Made by a program: the position numbers and the translations under genes. From contig OW818688.1 in the NCBI GenBank assembly GCA_942493265.1, forward strand, positions 868,001-932,000: a DNA stretch of 64,000 bases, written 5' to 3'. Each line of letters starts with the position of its first letter. Position 1 is the first letter of the stretch. This stretch comes from UBA12481 sp942493265. Lineage in GTDB: Bacteria > Bacteroidota > Bacteroidia > Bacteroidales > UBA12481. Positions 8,647 through 19,115 of the stretch are shown here, in pieces. The notes under the pieces are model-generated. The model ran no database searches and was not told where the DNA came from. It was given only the letters and a program-made list of their open reading frames with translations.

Positions 8647-11600
8647 ATGAACTGTCAGGCCAGATACCTTTTGTTTGTTTTATCGTGTATTCTGCTTTTT
8701 CTTTTCAGCGCCCCGGCCGGATCTGCCCAGGTGCTGAAAATGGATCTGCCGTCTATTGTCGGGCAATCCGACCTGATTATCCAGGCCCGGATTGTATCAC
8801 TGCAATCGCATTGGGTCACCACCCCATCAGGCCGGAACATCACCACCCGGGCGGATCTCAGGGTTATCGGTGTGATAAAGGGAGATACAGGCAATCAGGA
8901 TCTTCTCACCATTGAATTACCCGGAGGCACGGTTGGCGATACCACCCAGATAGTCACATCCTGTGTAAATTTTCAGGAAAACGAAGAATCCATTCTTTTT
9001 CTGAATAAAAGTCCGCTCGCAATAATCGGTGAATTCCAGGGAAAATATCCCGTCATCGAAGGTCAGGTTCAGATTGGCGGGTTATTGATGGAGTTGACTC
9101 AATTTACGGATGTTTTAAGAATTGCTGATACCAACCCCCAGGCACTGTCGCGGTTTCTGGAGGACTGCAAAAAAACCGAATCCGATCTGAAAAAAGCAGA
9201 ATTGAAAAACCGGTTGAAATCGGCCGGATCCTCCAACTCCCCCGCCATAAATTCAATCAGCCCCGATAAAGCCTCAGCCGGAACCAATACCAAAGTAACC
9301 ATCACCGGCAGCCGTTTCGGCCCTTTTCAGGGAACCGCCAGGGTGGAATTTTATTATCAATCCGGTCAGCCTAAAATTCCGGCACCGGTTGTCAGCTGGA
9401 CAGATACAGAAATCATCTGCAAGGTACCGGTCGATAACAGCAGCGGAAAACTGCAATCGGCCGCCAGCGGGCCCGTTACGGTAATAACTGCTGCCGGTGA
9501 GGTCAGTAATTCATTCAATTTTAAGGTGACATTTGGTTATGGGTTGATCAAATGGCCCAAAAAAACTGTGCCCTTCAAAATCAATGAAAGCCTCAATGAT
9601 ATAACGGATGAAGGATTGGCCATTCGAACCGCGGCAAATAGCTGGAACAGCACGAATTCGGGCTTTCAGTTACAATATGCAGGAGATCATACTAATACAG
9701 ACTTCGGGCAGAACGACTCCAATGAAATTCTCTGGGGATCATTTCCAACATCTACAACCATCGGACGAGCATCGATCTGGACCTCCGGGGAAAATATCCT
9801 CGAATGCGACATCAAGTTTAACCAGGACTTCAAATGGAGCAACAGTTATGATGTGCCTATGGATCATATGGATATTGAAACCATTGCTCTTCATGAACTG
9901 GGTCACTGGCTCTATCTCAGGGACTTGTATGGCAACCTGCTCGACGAGGAATATGATAAAGCGAAAGTGATGTACGGACTGGGCTCCTATGGACTTCGTA
10001 AAAGAAATTTTCATCAGGATGATATCGCCGGAATCAACTGGATATATGGCCGGCCGGATTTCTTTAATATTTCCGGATATATTAAATCCGCCTCCGGTGC
10101 AGGAATTGAAGGGGTACTTTTAAACGGATTGCCGGGTAATCCCGTGTCAAACAGTAATGGATACTATTCGGCCGATGTAGCGAACGGATGGTCGGGAACA
10201 GTAACCCCGGAAAAAACAGGATATACATTTATACCACAAACCCATAATTATGTTGAACAGGCCAGTACGGCAGATGATCAGGATTTCACCGCAATTCCGC
10301 TCAGTACCGATGCCAACCTGTCGGATCTCAGGATCAACAACATAACCATTGCCGGATTCAGCAGCGCCACGCTTTCCTATCATACGGAATTACCTTACGG
10401 TACCACGGTGATTCCCACAGTAACCGCCACCACCAGTCATGCCGGGGCAGTTAAAGTGATCACCCAGGCAGTTTCCTTAACCGGAAGTTGCAGCATTGTA
10501 GTTACGGCAGAAGACGGGATCACCAACAAAACCTATACCGTGGGTTTTTCGGTTGCCAAAAATCATGATGCCACCCTCTCCAACCTTACGATCAACGGAG
10601 CAACGGTGTCAGGATTTCTTAAAAACATACTGGATTATACGGTCATCCTGCCGTTTGGAACATCCGCAGTTCCTGCCGTCACGGCTGTAACCACTGACCC
10701 GGGAGCGGTACGGGTAATCCTTCCGGCAAACTCTTTGCCGGGCTCAACCACTGTTACCGTTACGGCTGAAAATGGTATCAGCTCCTTAATTTATACGGTA
10801 AATTTTTCCATCGCACCTCCGTCAACCGATGCCTCCCTTACGAGCCTTAAGGTTGACGACAATCCGTTAAACGGGTTCAGTCCGCTGATCACCACTTATG
10901 CTATTGAACTGCCATACCGCACCACCAGGGTGCCCGTGCTGACTGCAACTCCAAATGACAGCAGAGCCACCCTGAACTTTATCCAGGCAGCCTCATTACC
11001 AGGAATCTCAATGGTCATTTCAACGGCAGAGGACACTATTATCAAAAAAACCTATTCGGTTAATTTCAGCATTGCCAAGAATACGGATGCCACCTTATCC
11101 GATCTGATGGTGAATGGTAACACCATTGCAGGATTTTCGTCTTCGATCCGCAATTACCAGATGGAACTCCCATTCGGGACAACAAGGCCGCCATTGGTTA
11201 CTGCAATATCCAATGATGGCAATGCTTCCATGACGATCACTCCACCGGAATCCCTGCCGGGACCAACCCTCATCCATATCCTTGCTGAGGATGGAACCAC
11301 CTCACTGGAATACACCGTGCATTTCACTATTGTCCCGGCCTCCCAGGTTGCCACTTTGGCAAATCTCATGATTAACGGACTAACAGTCAATGGGTTTCGA
11401 TCACATATTTTTACCTACATCCTGGATTGGCCTCACCGGAGCACCACTTATCCGGTTGCCACCGCAATAGCCACTGAATCAGTTGCAACCGTACAAATCA
11501 CACCGGCAGACACACTGCCCGGGATGATCAGGATACTGGTCACTGCGCAGGATGGCATCCACACCAATCTGTATACCATCCAGATAAACGTTGCCAAAGA

Positions 11601-12132
11601 TAATGATGCCACACTGGCCGATTTACGCGTTGATAACGCTACCATCAGTGGCTTTCAGCCGTCGGTACTTTCCTATACATTGGTATTACAGCCAGAAACC
11701 CTGCTGGTTCCTGAAGTAACCGCAACAACTGCCGATCCCAACGCCGGTAAAATTATCACCGCGGCAACTGCCCTGCCCGGTCTCACCACGGTGAAAGTTA
11801 CCGCCGAGGACGGTACCACCATAAACACGTATGAAATCAACATGAGATATCCGCTTAGCGGTATTGAGAATCCGGAGGTTTCGAAAAACCTCCGGGTATT
11901 TCCGAACCCATCCAACGGAACCTTTCAGATCGAATATAGCGCAGCAGGCAGCAGCCGTATCATGATTTCAATTTTCGATACCCAGGGCCGGATACTCTAT
12001 TGGCAGCCGGCGGAAATGACCACCCCGGTCGTTTCCGTGAGGGTGAGCCTGCCGCACCTGCCATCCGGAATTTACTATATCCGTATCCTTGACGGATCGA
12101 CTCTTTCGTTTCAGAAATTTCGTATCGGCTAG
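8647..12132 (+). CDS. Secreted zinc-metalloprotease-like protein with six cadherin-like repeats and T9SS sorting domain
   Basis: 1161 residues from the ATG at 8647; a GTG at 8638 is also in frame. Order of parts: signal peptide 1-28; an N-terminal region of ~170 residues; an IPT/TIG immunoglobulin-like domain ~198-296; a matrixin-like metzincin domain ~297-473 with H-E-L-G-H-W-L-Y-L-R-D at 416-426 and a V-M-Y Met-turn; a carboxypeptidase-regulatory-like beta sandwich ~474-552; six cadherin-like beta-sandwich repeats of 85-88 residues (~553-1067), each opening with D-A-T-L-x-x-L and containing G-F near residue 17; and a T9SS type A sorting domain. The zinc motif has Tyr where metzincins have Gly, and Asp as third ligand. 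A surface protease is likely, but activity is uncertain. It ends without an obvious terminator. Confidence 0.85.
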   Translation: MNCQARYLLFVLSCILLFLFSAPAGSAQVLKMDLPSIVGQSDLIIQARIVSLQSHWVTTPSGRNITTRADLRVIGVIKGDTGNQDLLTIELPGGTVGDTTQIVTSCVNFQENEESILFLNKSPLAIIGEFQGKYPVIEGQVQIGGLLMELTQFTDVLRIADTNPQALSRFLEDCKKTESDLKKAELKNRLKSAGSSNSPAINSISPDKASAGTNTKVTITGSRFGPFQGTARVEFYYQSGQPKIPAPVVSWTDTEIICKVPVDNSSGKLQSAASGPVTVITAAGEVSNSFNFKVTFGYGLIKWPKKTVPFKINESLNDITDEGLAIRTAANSWNSTNSGFQLQYAGDHTNTDFGQNDSNEILWGSFPTSTTIGRASIWTSGENILECDIKFNQDFKWSNSYDVPMDHMDIETIALHELGHWLYLRDLYGNLLDEEYDKAKVMYGLGSYGLRKRNFHQDDIAGINWIYGRPDFFNISGYIKSASGAGIEGVLLNGLPGNPVSNSNGYYSADVANGWSGTVTPEKTGYTFIPQTHNYVEQASTADDQDFTAIPLSTDANLSDLRINNITIAGFSSATLSYHTELPYGTTVIPTVTATTSHAGAVKVITQAVSLTGSCSIVVTAEDGITNKTYTVGFSVAKNHDATLSNLTINGATVSGFLKNILDYTVILPFGTSAVPAVTAVTTDPGAVRVILPANSLPGSTTVTVTAENGISSLIYTVNFSIAPPSTDASLTSLKVDDNPLNGFSPLITTYAIELPYRTTRVPVLTATPNDSRATLNFIQAASLPGISMVISTAEDTIIKKTYSVNFSIAKNTDATLSDLMVNGNTIAGFSSSIRNYQMELPFGTTRPPLVTAISNDGNASMTITPPESLPGPTLIHILAEDGTTSLEYTVHFTIVPASQVATLANLMINGLTVNGFRSHIFTYILDWPHRSTTYPVATAIATESVATVQITPADTLPGMIRILVTAQDGIHTNLYTIQINVAKDNDATLADLRVDNATISGFQPSVLSYTLVLQPETLLVPEVTATTADPNAGKIITAATALPGLTTVKVTAEDGTTINTYEINMRYPLSGIENPEVSKNLRVFPNPSNGTFQIEYSAAGSSRIMISIFDTQGRILYWQPAEMTTPVVSVRVSLPHLPSGIYYIRILDGSTLSFQKFRIG

Positions 12133-12491
12133 TCCAATACTCACAGAAAATCCGGTCCGAATTCCCTCCGAGGCTGTTTTTATCGAAAAATAGCTGCATT
12201 TCGTCAAATACTTTCCACAAATACGGTTGTTTTCCCCCTCATTAATCCGCCTAAAATTTCCCTGTAATTTCGCCATTGCAGTGCCGGTACAGCCTCCAGG
12301 CCTTTGACCATCATTAATAACTGATCGGCTGAAATTTAATATCATTCGTCAAAAAGCGAAGAATCATTAGTCAAATAGCTTGCACTTTATGATTTTAATC
12401 ATCAAGGACCACCTAATTTGGTACTCGGAAGGCTAGAAAAAAACTTGATTTTCAAGCAATTAGCAAAGCAGTCACTTTTTCGGGGGTTATT
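12133..12491 (+). other. 359-bp intergenic region with no gene
   Basis: Both strands are closed by stops at gene scale. I see a short perfect inverted repeat with arms ATGATT and AATCAT at 12389-12402 and nothing resembling a known riboswitch core. The promoter of the gene at 12492 must lie here, but no TAnnTTTG copy stands out near the start. Confidence 0.5.
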
Positions 12492-15400
12492 ATGAAATCC
12501 ATTGGTTCAAATACGATTATACGTTTATTGGGAAAAACAGCTTCTCTTCGGATCTTTCTTGCATTCGCTGTTGCAATTTTCTTTCTCAGTAACATTCCGG
12601 TACAGGCCGCTTACCTGAAAAATGTGCCACAAACCCTCACCCAGCCGGATGGAAGCATATTAAAGTGCTTTGCAACGGGAGATGAACGTTACACCTGGTT
12701 GCATGATATCAATAATTTCACCATAGTACAGGACGCGGTAACCGGCTTTTATGTTTACGCAAAGAAATCGGGCAGCAGCCTGATCGCCACTTCAGTGGTT
12801 GCCGGCAAAACGAATCCCGCATCAGCAGGACTGACCCCGGGTCAGAATCTGGCTTCGGAGCAGGTGATCACCCTGAGTCGCGACCGGCTGAGAATCCCGG
12901 CCCTTAAAGGCTCCTCAACTGCCGCCACCACCGGAACACTCAATAACATTGTCATTTTCATCCGCTTTAACGATCAGGACGAATACACTGAACCCATTGC
13001 CAAATACAGTAATGCCTTCAATGCTACCGGAACCGCATCGATGGTTGAATATTTCAAGGAAGTTTCAGGCTCACAGCTTACCATCAATACCTCCCTGTTC
13101 CCGCAAACCGGCGGAAGCACCGTAGTATCGTATAAGAATTCAATGGACCGGAAATATTACTGCAAGTACAATGCAGCAACCAATCCCACCGGATATCAGA
13201 ATGATACGGAACGCTCAGATCGCGAAATGGCCCTTCTGAAAGCAGCCACCGAGTCGGTTAAATCACAGATTGAATCCACCGGACTGGATTATGACAGCGA
13301 CAACAACGGCATGATTGATAATGTATGCTTTATCGTTAAGGGTGATACGGATGGTTGGGGTGGAATGCTTTGGCCGCATATGTGGGCCATGGTTTCGGGT
13401 AATGTCACCATAGGCGGTGCCAGGGTATGGGATTTCAACTTCCAGGTTTCCGATGTGTTCGGAGTTCATATGCTCTGCCATGAAATGTCGCACACCCTTG
13501 GATTTCCTGATCTGTACCGGTACGTCGACAACTCCATCACACCGGTCAACTCCTGGGATGTTATGGCCTCCACAACGAATCCTCCGCAGCAGCCAAGTGT
13601 ATATACCAAGGTAAAGTATGGCAAATGGGCTTCCAGTATTCCCGTAATCAGTACGGGCGGCACTTATACCCTGAACCCTTCATCAACCGATGCATTTGCC
13701 GCATACAAAATTGCGTCCCCGAGCAGCACTTCAGAATATTTTGTCGTTGAATACCGCAAAACCAGCGGTTTGTTTGATGCCCAGCTACTGGGATCAGGAT
13801 TGATCATTTACCGGGTTACCCCTTCACTGAACGGAAACAGTTACGGACCTCCCGATGAGGTTTATGTTTGCCGTCCAAATGGCACACTAACTGAAGATGG
13901 TGATCTCGACAACGCTTACTTTTCATCGGGTGCAGGCCGCACCTCATTTGGGGGCAGCAGTGCTACCCAGTGTTTCCTCAGCAACGGGGCTCCCGGCGGA
14001 TTTCAGATCAATAATATCGGGGCTGCCGGCGACAATATCTCCTTTACCGTAAGTTTCGGCGATGCTCCCTCCACTCTGGCAGTAACACCCACCTCCCGCG
14101 ATATGGCATCAGGCGGAGGATCAACCACTTTTGCCGTCAGTAATACCGGCGGCGGAACCATGACCTGGACAGCTGCAGTTACCTCAGGTACCTGGGCACA
14201 TATCACTTCAGGATCAACAGGATCCAATACCGGCACCATTACCCTGACAGCCGATGCGAATACCGGAAGCACATCACGTACCGCCACCATCACCTTAACA
14301 GCTCCCAATACTACCGGAGCCCCGAAAACCATTACAATCGTTCAGGCAGCCAATCCTGCAGCCCTGGATATCACCCCGGCCACACGCAACCTGGATCACA
14401 ACGGGGGCGTAGTTACATTCGCTGTAACCAATACCGGCGGCGGCGCCATGAGATGGAATGCAGCCTTAACCGCAGGAACCAGCTGGGCACAGATCACATC
14501 AGGAACCGATGGGACCAATTCCGGCACGATTCAGCTCACAGTAGATCCTAATAAAGAAAGAACACCACGTACTGCCACCATAACCGTTACCGCAACAGAT
14601 GCAGCCGGTAGCCCGAAAACACTTACTGTTTACCAGGCAGCCAACAATACTATGCTGAGTGTCGGACCTGAAGTACAGAACGTTAACTATGGCAATACCA
14701 CTACCACATTCTCAGTGTCAAATACCGGCGGAGGTACCATGATCTGGAGTGCGGCAGTGACCACAGGAAGCGACTGGGCACATATTACTTCAGGTTCCGA
14801 CGGCAGCAATTCCGGAACGATTCAGGTATCCGTGAGTGCAAATCAGGAAATCACCCCCCGCACGGCTGTGATCACCATTACTGCAGCAGATGCAACCGGC
14901 AGCCCGGCAACACTGAATATCATTCAGGCTGCCAACGAAACCATCCTGATTGCAGGACCTGATTCCCAGCCGGTTTCCTTTGAAGCATCCACCACCACAT
15001 TCGCTGTTAACAACGCCGGAGTTGGGGTCATAAACTGGACTGCAACAGTTAGTTCCGGGTCATCATGGGCACATATCCTTTCAGGTGCCGACGGAAGCAA
15101 TGCCGGTACCATTCAGGTTTCGCTGGATATCAATCCCGACAATGCACCCCGCACTGCGCTGATCACAGTAACGGATGCTTCCGGGAAGAACAGTCCGAAA
15201 ACATTAGTGGTCAACCAGGACCCGAACATCCCGGTTCTGAATGTCACCCCTGATATCCGAACCCTGGATTTCAGTAACGGTACCGTCAGCTTTTCTGTCA
15301 GCAATACCGGCGGAGGTCAGATGAACTGGACAGCTGCAGTCACCGAAGGGAATTCATGGGCAAGGATCAGCTCAGGTTCAACCGGTACCAACAACGGAGT

Positions 15401-16070
15401 GATCACACTGGATATAGAAACCAATTCCGGAGCCGTGCGAGCCGCTGAAATAACCATTACCGCCCAAGGCACAACCGGTGGACCGGTTACCGTAAGCATC
15501 ACACAAACTGCCCCGGAAGCTGAACTGGAAGTCGATCCCGATATCCAGACCATTGATTACCATGGAGGTCAGGTGAGTTTTGGAATTTCAAAAACTGGCT
15601 TTGGAACCATAAACTGGGAAGCTCAGGTAACCGATGCCCCGGCCTGGGTTCATATCACTGCCGGTACCAGCGGTGTTAATGAAGGACAAATCACAGCCGA
15701 AATTGATATAAATAACGGCACACGCAGAACCGCTTATATCACGGTAACCTCTAATGATCCGGAAGTTCCCGTGAAAATACTGACCATCAACCAGGACATC
15801 AGCAACGGTGTAAATATCAATACATTTGATAATAAACTCCATGTTTATCCCAATCCGGTTGATCATCAATGTACCGTTCAGATTGAAGATTTCAATGGAA
15901 ATCCTGCCCGGCTTGATGTGATCAATATGATGGGGCAGCTTGAATATTCCCGGTCGCTTACCCAGGAACAAACCGTTATCGATGCATCCTCCCTGTCCAA
16001 AGGCATTTACCTGTTCCGCGTGACCTCAGAAAACAATGTTCTGAGTCAGCAGAGAATGGTAAAAAACTAA
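12492..16070 (+). CDS. M6-family secreted metalloprotease with six BACON-like repeats and T9SS sorting domain
   Basis: 1192 residues. The signal peptide ends around residue 40 (I-P-V-Q-A-A). An N-terminal pro-region of ~100 residues is followed by an M6 (immune-inhibitor-A-like) peptidase domain with the zinc motif H-E-M-S-H-T-L-G-F-P-D at 330-340; this is the canonical H-E-x-x-H-x-x-G-x-x-D form, so it should be active. A short beta domain follows. Then six repeats of ~95 residues (about 527-1105) resemble BACON/Ig-like modules, each with S-N-T-G-G-G-x-M-x-W and a final I-x-Q-A/D strand. A T9SS type A sorting domain ends the protein (V-Y-P-N-P-V). It is probably a surface-exposed or released protease for protein degradation. 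It is convergent with the gene at 16090, only 19 bases away. Confidence 0.9.
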   Translation: MKSIGSNTIIRLLGKTASLRIFLAFAVAIFFLSNIPVQAAYLKNVPQTLTQPDGSILKCFATGDERYTWLHDINNFTIVQDAVTGFYVYAKKSGSSLIATSVVAGKTNPASAGLTPGQNLASEQVITLSRDRLRIPALKGSSTAATTGTLNNIVIFIRFNDQDEYTEPIAKYSNAFNATGTASMVEYFKEVSGSQLTINTSLFPQTGGSTVVSYKNSMDRKYYCKYNAATNPTGYQNDTERSDREMALLKAATESVKSQIESTGLDYDSDNNGMIDNVCFIVKGDTDGWGGMLWPHMWAMVSGNVTIGGARVWDFNFQVSDVFGVHMLCHEMSHTLGFPDLYRYVDNSITPVNSWDVMASTTNPPQQPSVYTKVKYGKWASSIPVISTGGTYTLNPSSTDAFAAYKIASPSSTSEYFVVEYRKTSGLFDAQLLGSGLIIYRVTPSLNGNSYGPPDEVYVCRPNGTLTEDGDLDNAYFSSGAGRTSFGGSSATQCFLSNGAPGGFQINNIGAAGDNISFTVSFGDAPSTLAVTPTSRDMASGGGSTTFAVSNTGGGTMTWTAAVTSGTWAHITSGSTGSNTGTITLTADANTGSTSRTATITLTAPNTTGAPKTITIVQAANPAALDITPATRNLDHNGGVVTFAVTNTGGGAMRWNAALTAGTSWAQITSGTDGTNSGTIQLTVDPNKERTPRTATITVTATDAAGSPKTLTVYQAANNTMLSVGPEVQNVNYGNTTTTFSVSNTGGGTMIWSAAVTTGSDWAHITSGSDGSNSGTIQVSVSANQEITPRTAVITITAADATGSPATLNIIQAANETILIAGPDSQPVSFEASTTTFAVNNAGVGVINWTATVSSGSSWAHILSGADGSNAGTIQVSLDINPDNAPRTALITVTDASGKNSPKTLVVNQDPNIPVLNVTPDIRTLDFSNGTVSFSVSNTGGGQMNWTAAVTEGNSWARISSGSTGTNNGVITLDIETNSGAVRAAEITITAQGTTGGPVTVSITQTAPEAELEVDPDIQTIDYHGGQVSFGISKTGFGTINWEAQVTDAPAWVHITAGTSGVNEGQITAEIDINNGTRRTAYITVTSNDPEVPVKILTINQDISNGVNINTFDNKLHVYPNPVDHQCTVQIEDFNGNPARLDVINMMGQLEYSRSLTQEQTVIDASSLSKGIYLFRVTSENNVLSQQRMVKN

Positions 16071-16089
16071 CCGGGGTTGCCGTTAAAGC

Positions 16090-17100
16090 CTAGATCAGGC
16101 TTCGGATTCTGAAGAAAGCAAAACATATCAGCAGCGACAGGAAGAACAGATCCCTTTTCCAGCCTCTTTCCACTTTTAGTGACCAGAAGGTCATCATAAA
16201 ACTCACGGGTATGGCAAACAGCCAGAGAATCTCCACCGACACGGTTTGCATGAAGAATATCATGATCAGCATGGAAACAAACAGAATGAAATTCGTTTGA
16301 AACAGCTGACGCGACTGGATTTTCGGGTTCCTGTACTTAACCGATGCCACGACTGACCAGATCAGGATAATCCCGAGCCATGCAGCAATAAATGGATCTT
16401 TCGCAATGAGTGCCGGAATCAGCGTTGGACGGAATTCAAACCACACGAAAAATGTTCGCACCTCATAAGCCAGATCTCCCATCAGGAACCAGAAAAAGCC
16501 CGTAAGAATGGCTGGTACGGCAATTCCCATGAGGCAGGCGATCCAGTGCCGCCAGCCGGTGCTTACCATCAGCAGAAGCCCTACAAAAAGTCCGGCACTG
16601 AGCAAACTTACCGGTGGATATAACAGGATGGCCACACCCCATGAAAAGCCCATCGCAAAAACGATTGGATAGGCGTTTTCATCTTTATACAATTCCAATA
16701 AAAACCTGATACTGAGGGCCATGAAATAAGCCGCCAGGATTGCCGGATGAAAAAGAAAAAAATGGCCGCCTGAAACCAGCAGAAAAAGAAAAACATAGCC
16801 GATGGCGTATGACCGCGTGCCCATCAGCAGATTCTTCATATCGGTTTGCACCAGCAGGGCCGAGGTAAATACTGCAATCAGGAAAGCAGGTACAACCTGT
16901 GCCCACAGTGGCAGGCGCACCATGGTCCCCCACAGGGGATACATCCAACCGTCAACCGGCTGGTAAAAGAAACCGTTACCATAAATAGTGGATGACAGCA
17001 GGTTCCCCGGAAGAAACCAGGCAATACTGAACAGGATCAGTCCCAATAACGGGATGAACACCTGTGTGGTAAAGCTGATCGATCGGATAAACCCAAACAT
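16090..17100 (-). CDS. Polytopic membrane protein, DUF6427-like
   Basis: 336 residues with about nine to ten predicted membrane segments. It begins M-F-G-F-I-R-S with a first helix at ~13-32 and ends in a basic, hydrophobic tail (R-I-R-S-L-I). Size, topology and position directly after purD fit the Bacteroidota DUF6427 family, whose function is not known. The gap to purD is 11 bp, so the two are very likely co-transcribed, along with the deacetylase and GT117 gene further upstream. A role in envelope polysaccharide handling is only inferred from that company. Assignment to DUF6427 is from memory of the family's look and not from a search. Confidence 0.7.
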   Translation of the reverse strand: MFGFIRSISFTTQVFIPLLGLILFSIAWFLPGNLLSSTIYGNGFFYQPVDGWMYPLWGTMVRLPLWAQVVPAFLIAVFTSALLVQTDMKNLLMGTRSYAIGYVFLFLLVSGGHFFLFHPAILAAYFMALSIRFLLELYKDENAYPIVFAMGFSWGVAILLYPPVSLLSAGLFVGLLLMVSTGWRHWIACLMGIAVPAILTGFFWFLMGDLAYEVRTFFVWFEFRPTLIPALIAKDPFIAAWLGIILIWSVVASVKYRNPKIQSRQLFQTNFILFVSMLIMIFFMQTVSVEILWLFAIPVSFMMTFWSLKVERGWKRDLFFLSLLICFAFFRIRSLI

Positions 17101-17111
17101 ATTGCCTGGTA

Positions 17112-18392
17112 TTACAGATCAAAGCCGATATCCCTGCGATAGTAAACCCCTTCGAAGGTGATGCCTTTTGCTGTTTTATATGACTTTTTGAGCGCTTTTT
17201 TCCAGTTTGTATCAAGCGAGGTAACAGCAAGAACGCGTCCGCCGTTTGTCACCGTTTTTTTGTCGCGGACGGTGGTGCCGGCGTGAAAAATGATTCCCCC
17301 GGCTTCAGCATCCGGTTCCGAAATCGGAAATCCCTTCTGATATTCACCGGGATAGCCGCCCGAAACCAGCATCACAGTGGCCGCCGATTCATCTGATATC
17401 TCCAATTGTTTTTCTTTTAAACGACCGTCGGCTGCGGCAATAAACAGCTCAAGCAAATCAGATTTTATGCGTGGGATCACGGCTTCACTCTCCGGGTCAC
17501 CCAGCCGCACATTGTATTCAATCACAAAGGGTTCGCCCTTTACACTGATGAGACCAAAGAAAATAAAACCCTGATAATGTATACCTGAAGACTTTAACCC
17601 ACTAATTGTTGGCTCAATAATTCTGGCTTTTACCTTTTCCATAAAAGCCGGTTTTGCGAATGAAACGGGTGATATCGCTCCCATCCCTCCGGTATTCAGT
17701 CCGGTATCCCCCTCGCCGATCCGCTTATAATCCTTTGCTTCCGGCAGCAGCAGCCAGGAATTTCCATCGGTAAGAACAAAAACTGACAATTCGATGCCAT
17801 CCAGAAATTCTTCAATCACCACTTTTTTGCCAGCTGATCCGAATTTGCCGCCAAACATATCACGAAGTTCCCCAACAGCCTCCTCCGGATCATTCAGGAT
17901 GACCACTCCTTTACCGGCAGCCAGACCGTCGGCTTTCAGCACATAAGGCGGCTGCATGGAGTGGATAAATTCAGTTGCTGCATCGATGGAATCATTGTTT
18001 TTCCCAATGGAAAAAGTGCGGTACCGGGCAGTCGGAATATTGTATTTCTCCATGAACTGTTTGGCAAAATCCTTGCTTCCCTCAAGCCGGGCGCCATCTG
18101 CTGAAGGACCAATGACACCAACCCAGCGCAGGTCGTCCTGCTCTTTAAAATAATCGCTGACTCCCTTTACGAGGGGATCTTCGGGACCAACCACCACAAT
18201 CTTGATGTTTTCGCTGCGCACCAACTGTGCCAGTGCGGGAAAATTATCAACCGCAATCGGAACATTTATTCCGCACAAAGCAGTCCCCGCATTTCCCGGA
18301 GCGATAAACAATTTCGTGAGTAAGGGACTCTGTTTCAGTTTCCATGCCAGTGCATGTTCCCTTCCACCCGAGCCTATAAGCAATACGTTCAT
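17112..18392 (-). CDS. purD: Phosphoribosylamine-glycine ligase
   Basis: 426 residues, the normal length. It joins 5-phosphoribosylamine and glycine with ATP in the second step of purine synthesis in the cytoplasm. It opens with M-N-V-L-L-I-G-S-G-G-R-E-H-A, the PurD N-terminal signature. The ATP-grasp domain contains K-A-D-G-L-A-A-G-K-G-V and N-T-G-G-M-G-A-I-S-P. The segment N-V-R-L-G-D-P-E is the metal-binding site. A rudimentary hybrid-motif domain is at the C-terminus. It is flanked by envelope genes on the same strand, with a 36-bp gap upstream and 11 bp downstream. Confidence 0.97.
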   Translation of the reverse strand: MNVLLIGSGGREHALAWKLKQSPLLTKLFIAPGNAGTALCGINVPIAVDNFPALAQLVRSENIKIVVVGPEDPLVKGVSDYFKEQDDLRWVGVIGPSADGARLEGSKDFAKQFMEKYNIPTARYRTFSIGKNNDSIDAATEFIHSMQPPYVLKADGLAAGKGVVILNDPEEAVGELRDMFGGKFGSAGKKVVIEEFLDGIELSVFVLTDGNSWLLLPEAKDYKRIGEGDTGLNTGGMGAISPVSFAKPAFMEKVKARIIEPTISGLKSSGIHYQGFIFFGLISVKGEPFVIEYNVRLGDPESEAVIPRIKSDLLELFIAAADGRLKEKQLEISDESAATVMLVSGGYPGEYQKGFPISEPDAEAGGIIFHAGTTVRDKKTVTNGGRVLAVTSLDTNWKKALKKSYKTAKGITFEGVYYRRDIGFDL

Positions 18393-18428
18393 AAAAAATC
18401 TTCTGGATTAAATAAGTGGCGAAAGGTA

Positions 18429-19115
18429 CTAACTTATCCTTGGTTCCCGACCCATTTTTTGCTTATTGAACAAGTTTTCATCCAATGCACGGAACTGGTA
18501 ACCAGCCCTCGAGTAATGATCAAGAACCCTGGGTAGCGTAAATTCGAGGTTTTCGCGTGCCTTGATATTGTCATGAAAAACAATGATACTGCCGGGCCGG
18601 GCATTGGAAACCACGTTGTGCAATACCATCCGGGGCTCCAGTTCGCGGTCGTAATCCATACTTAAAATATCCCAAAGGATAATCCGGAACCGCGGCATCA
18701 AAATGCGGGCAGCCATCGGGCGGAGCCTTCCGTATGGCGGTCTGAACAAGCGGGAATGAACCACCTTCCGGGCCAGGTAAACATCTTTCACATACTGCCG
18801 GATTCCGGTTCGATAGCTGTTCAGATGGCTATAGGTATGATTTCCAACGGAATGCCCCCCGTCAAGGATTCTGGCATACAAATCCGGATTCTGTCGTACA
18901 TTTTCCCCCACACAAAAAAAAGTGGCTTTTGCGTCGAATTTTTTTAGTTCGCCCAGTATCCACTGGGTTAACCCATCAACCGGCCCGTCATCAAATGTCA
19001 GATACAGCACCGGCTCATGGGTGGGTATCCACCACACCATCCCGGATGAAATTCGGCGCACCCAGCCGGGGGGCTTTACAAACAGTGAGATCCTGAGCCA
19101 GGTACCTGGTTTCAT
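18429..19115 (-). CDS. NodB-type polysaccharide deacetylase family protein
   Basis: 228 residues. Carbohydrate esterase 4 motifs are present: T-F-D-D-G-P (motif 1, with the catalytic and metal Asp pair), H-S-V-G-N-H-T-Y-S-H (motif 2, two metal His), R-P-P-Y-G (motif 3), W-D-I-L-S-M-D-Y-D (motif 4) and I-V-F-H-D-N (motif 5). All key residues are visible, so an active N- or O-deacetylase is expected. There is no clear cleavable signal peptide; a hydrophobic N-terminus (W-L-R-I-S-L-F-V) could anchor it. The start overlaps the stop of the GT117 gene by four bases (ATGA), indicating translational coupling. The substrate is unknown; peptidoglycan or surface polysaccharide are candidates. Confidence 0.9.
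   Translation of the reverse strand: MKPGTWLRISLFVKPPGWVRRISSGMVWWIPTHEPVLYLTFDDGPVDGLTQWILGELKKFDAKATFFCVGENVRQNPDLYARILDGGHSVGNHTYSHLNSYRTGIRQYVKDVYLARKVVHSRLFRPPYGRLRPMAARILMPRFRIILWDILSMDYDRELEPRMVLHNVVSNARPGSIIVFHDNIKARENLEFTLPRVLDHYSRAGYQFRALDENLFNKQKMGREPRIS

Noticed and set aside
12133..12491. Possible riboswitch or small RNA in the long gap before the M6 protease gene
   Set aside because: No conserved core of a known riboswitch class and no strong terminator-like hairpin could be read.
14069..15806. Tandem DNA repeat array
   Set aside because: The six ~285-bp units are protein-domain repeats that have diverged at the DNA level; they are explained by the BACON-like modules of the coding sequence. 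The same holds for 10308-11848.
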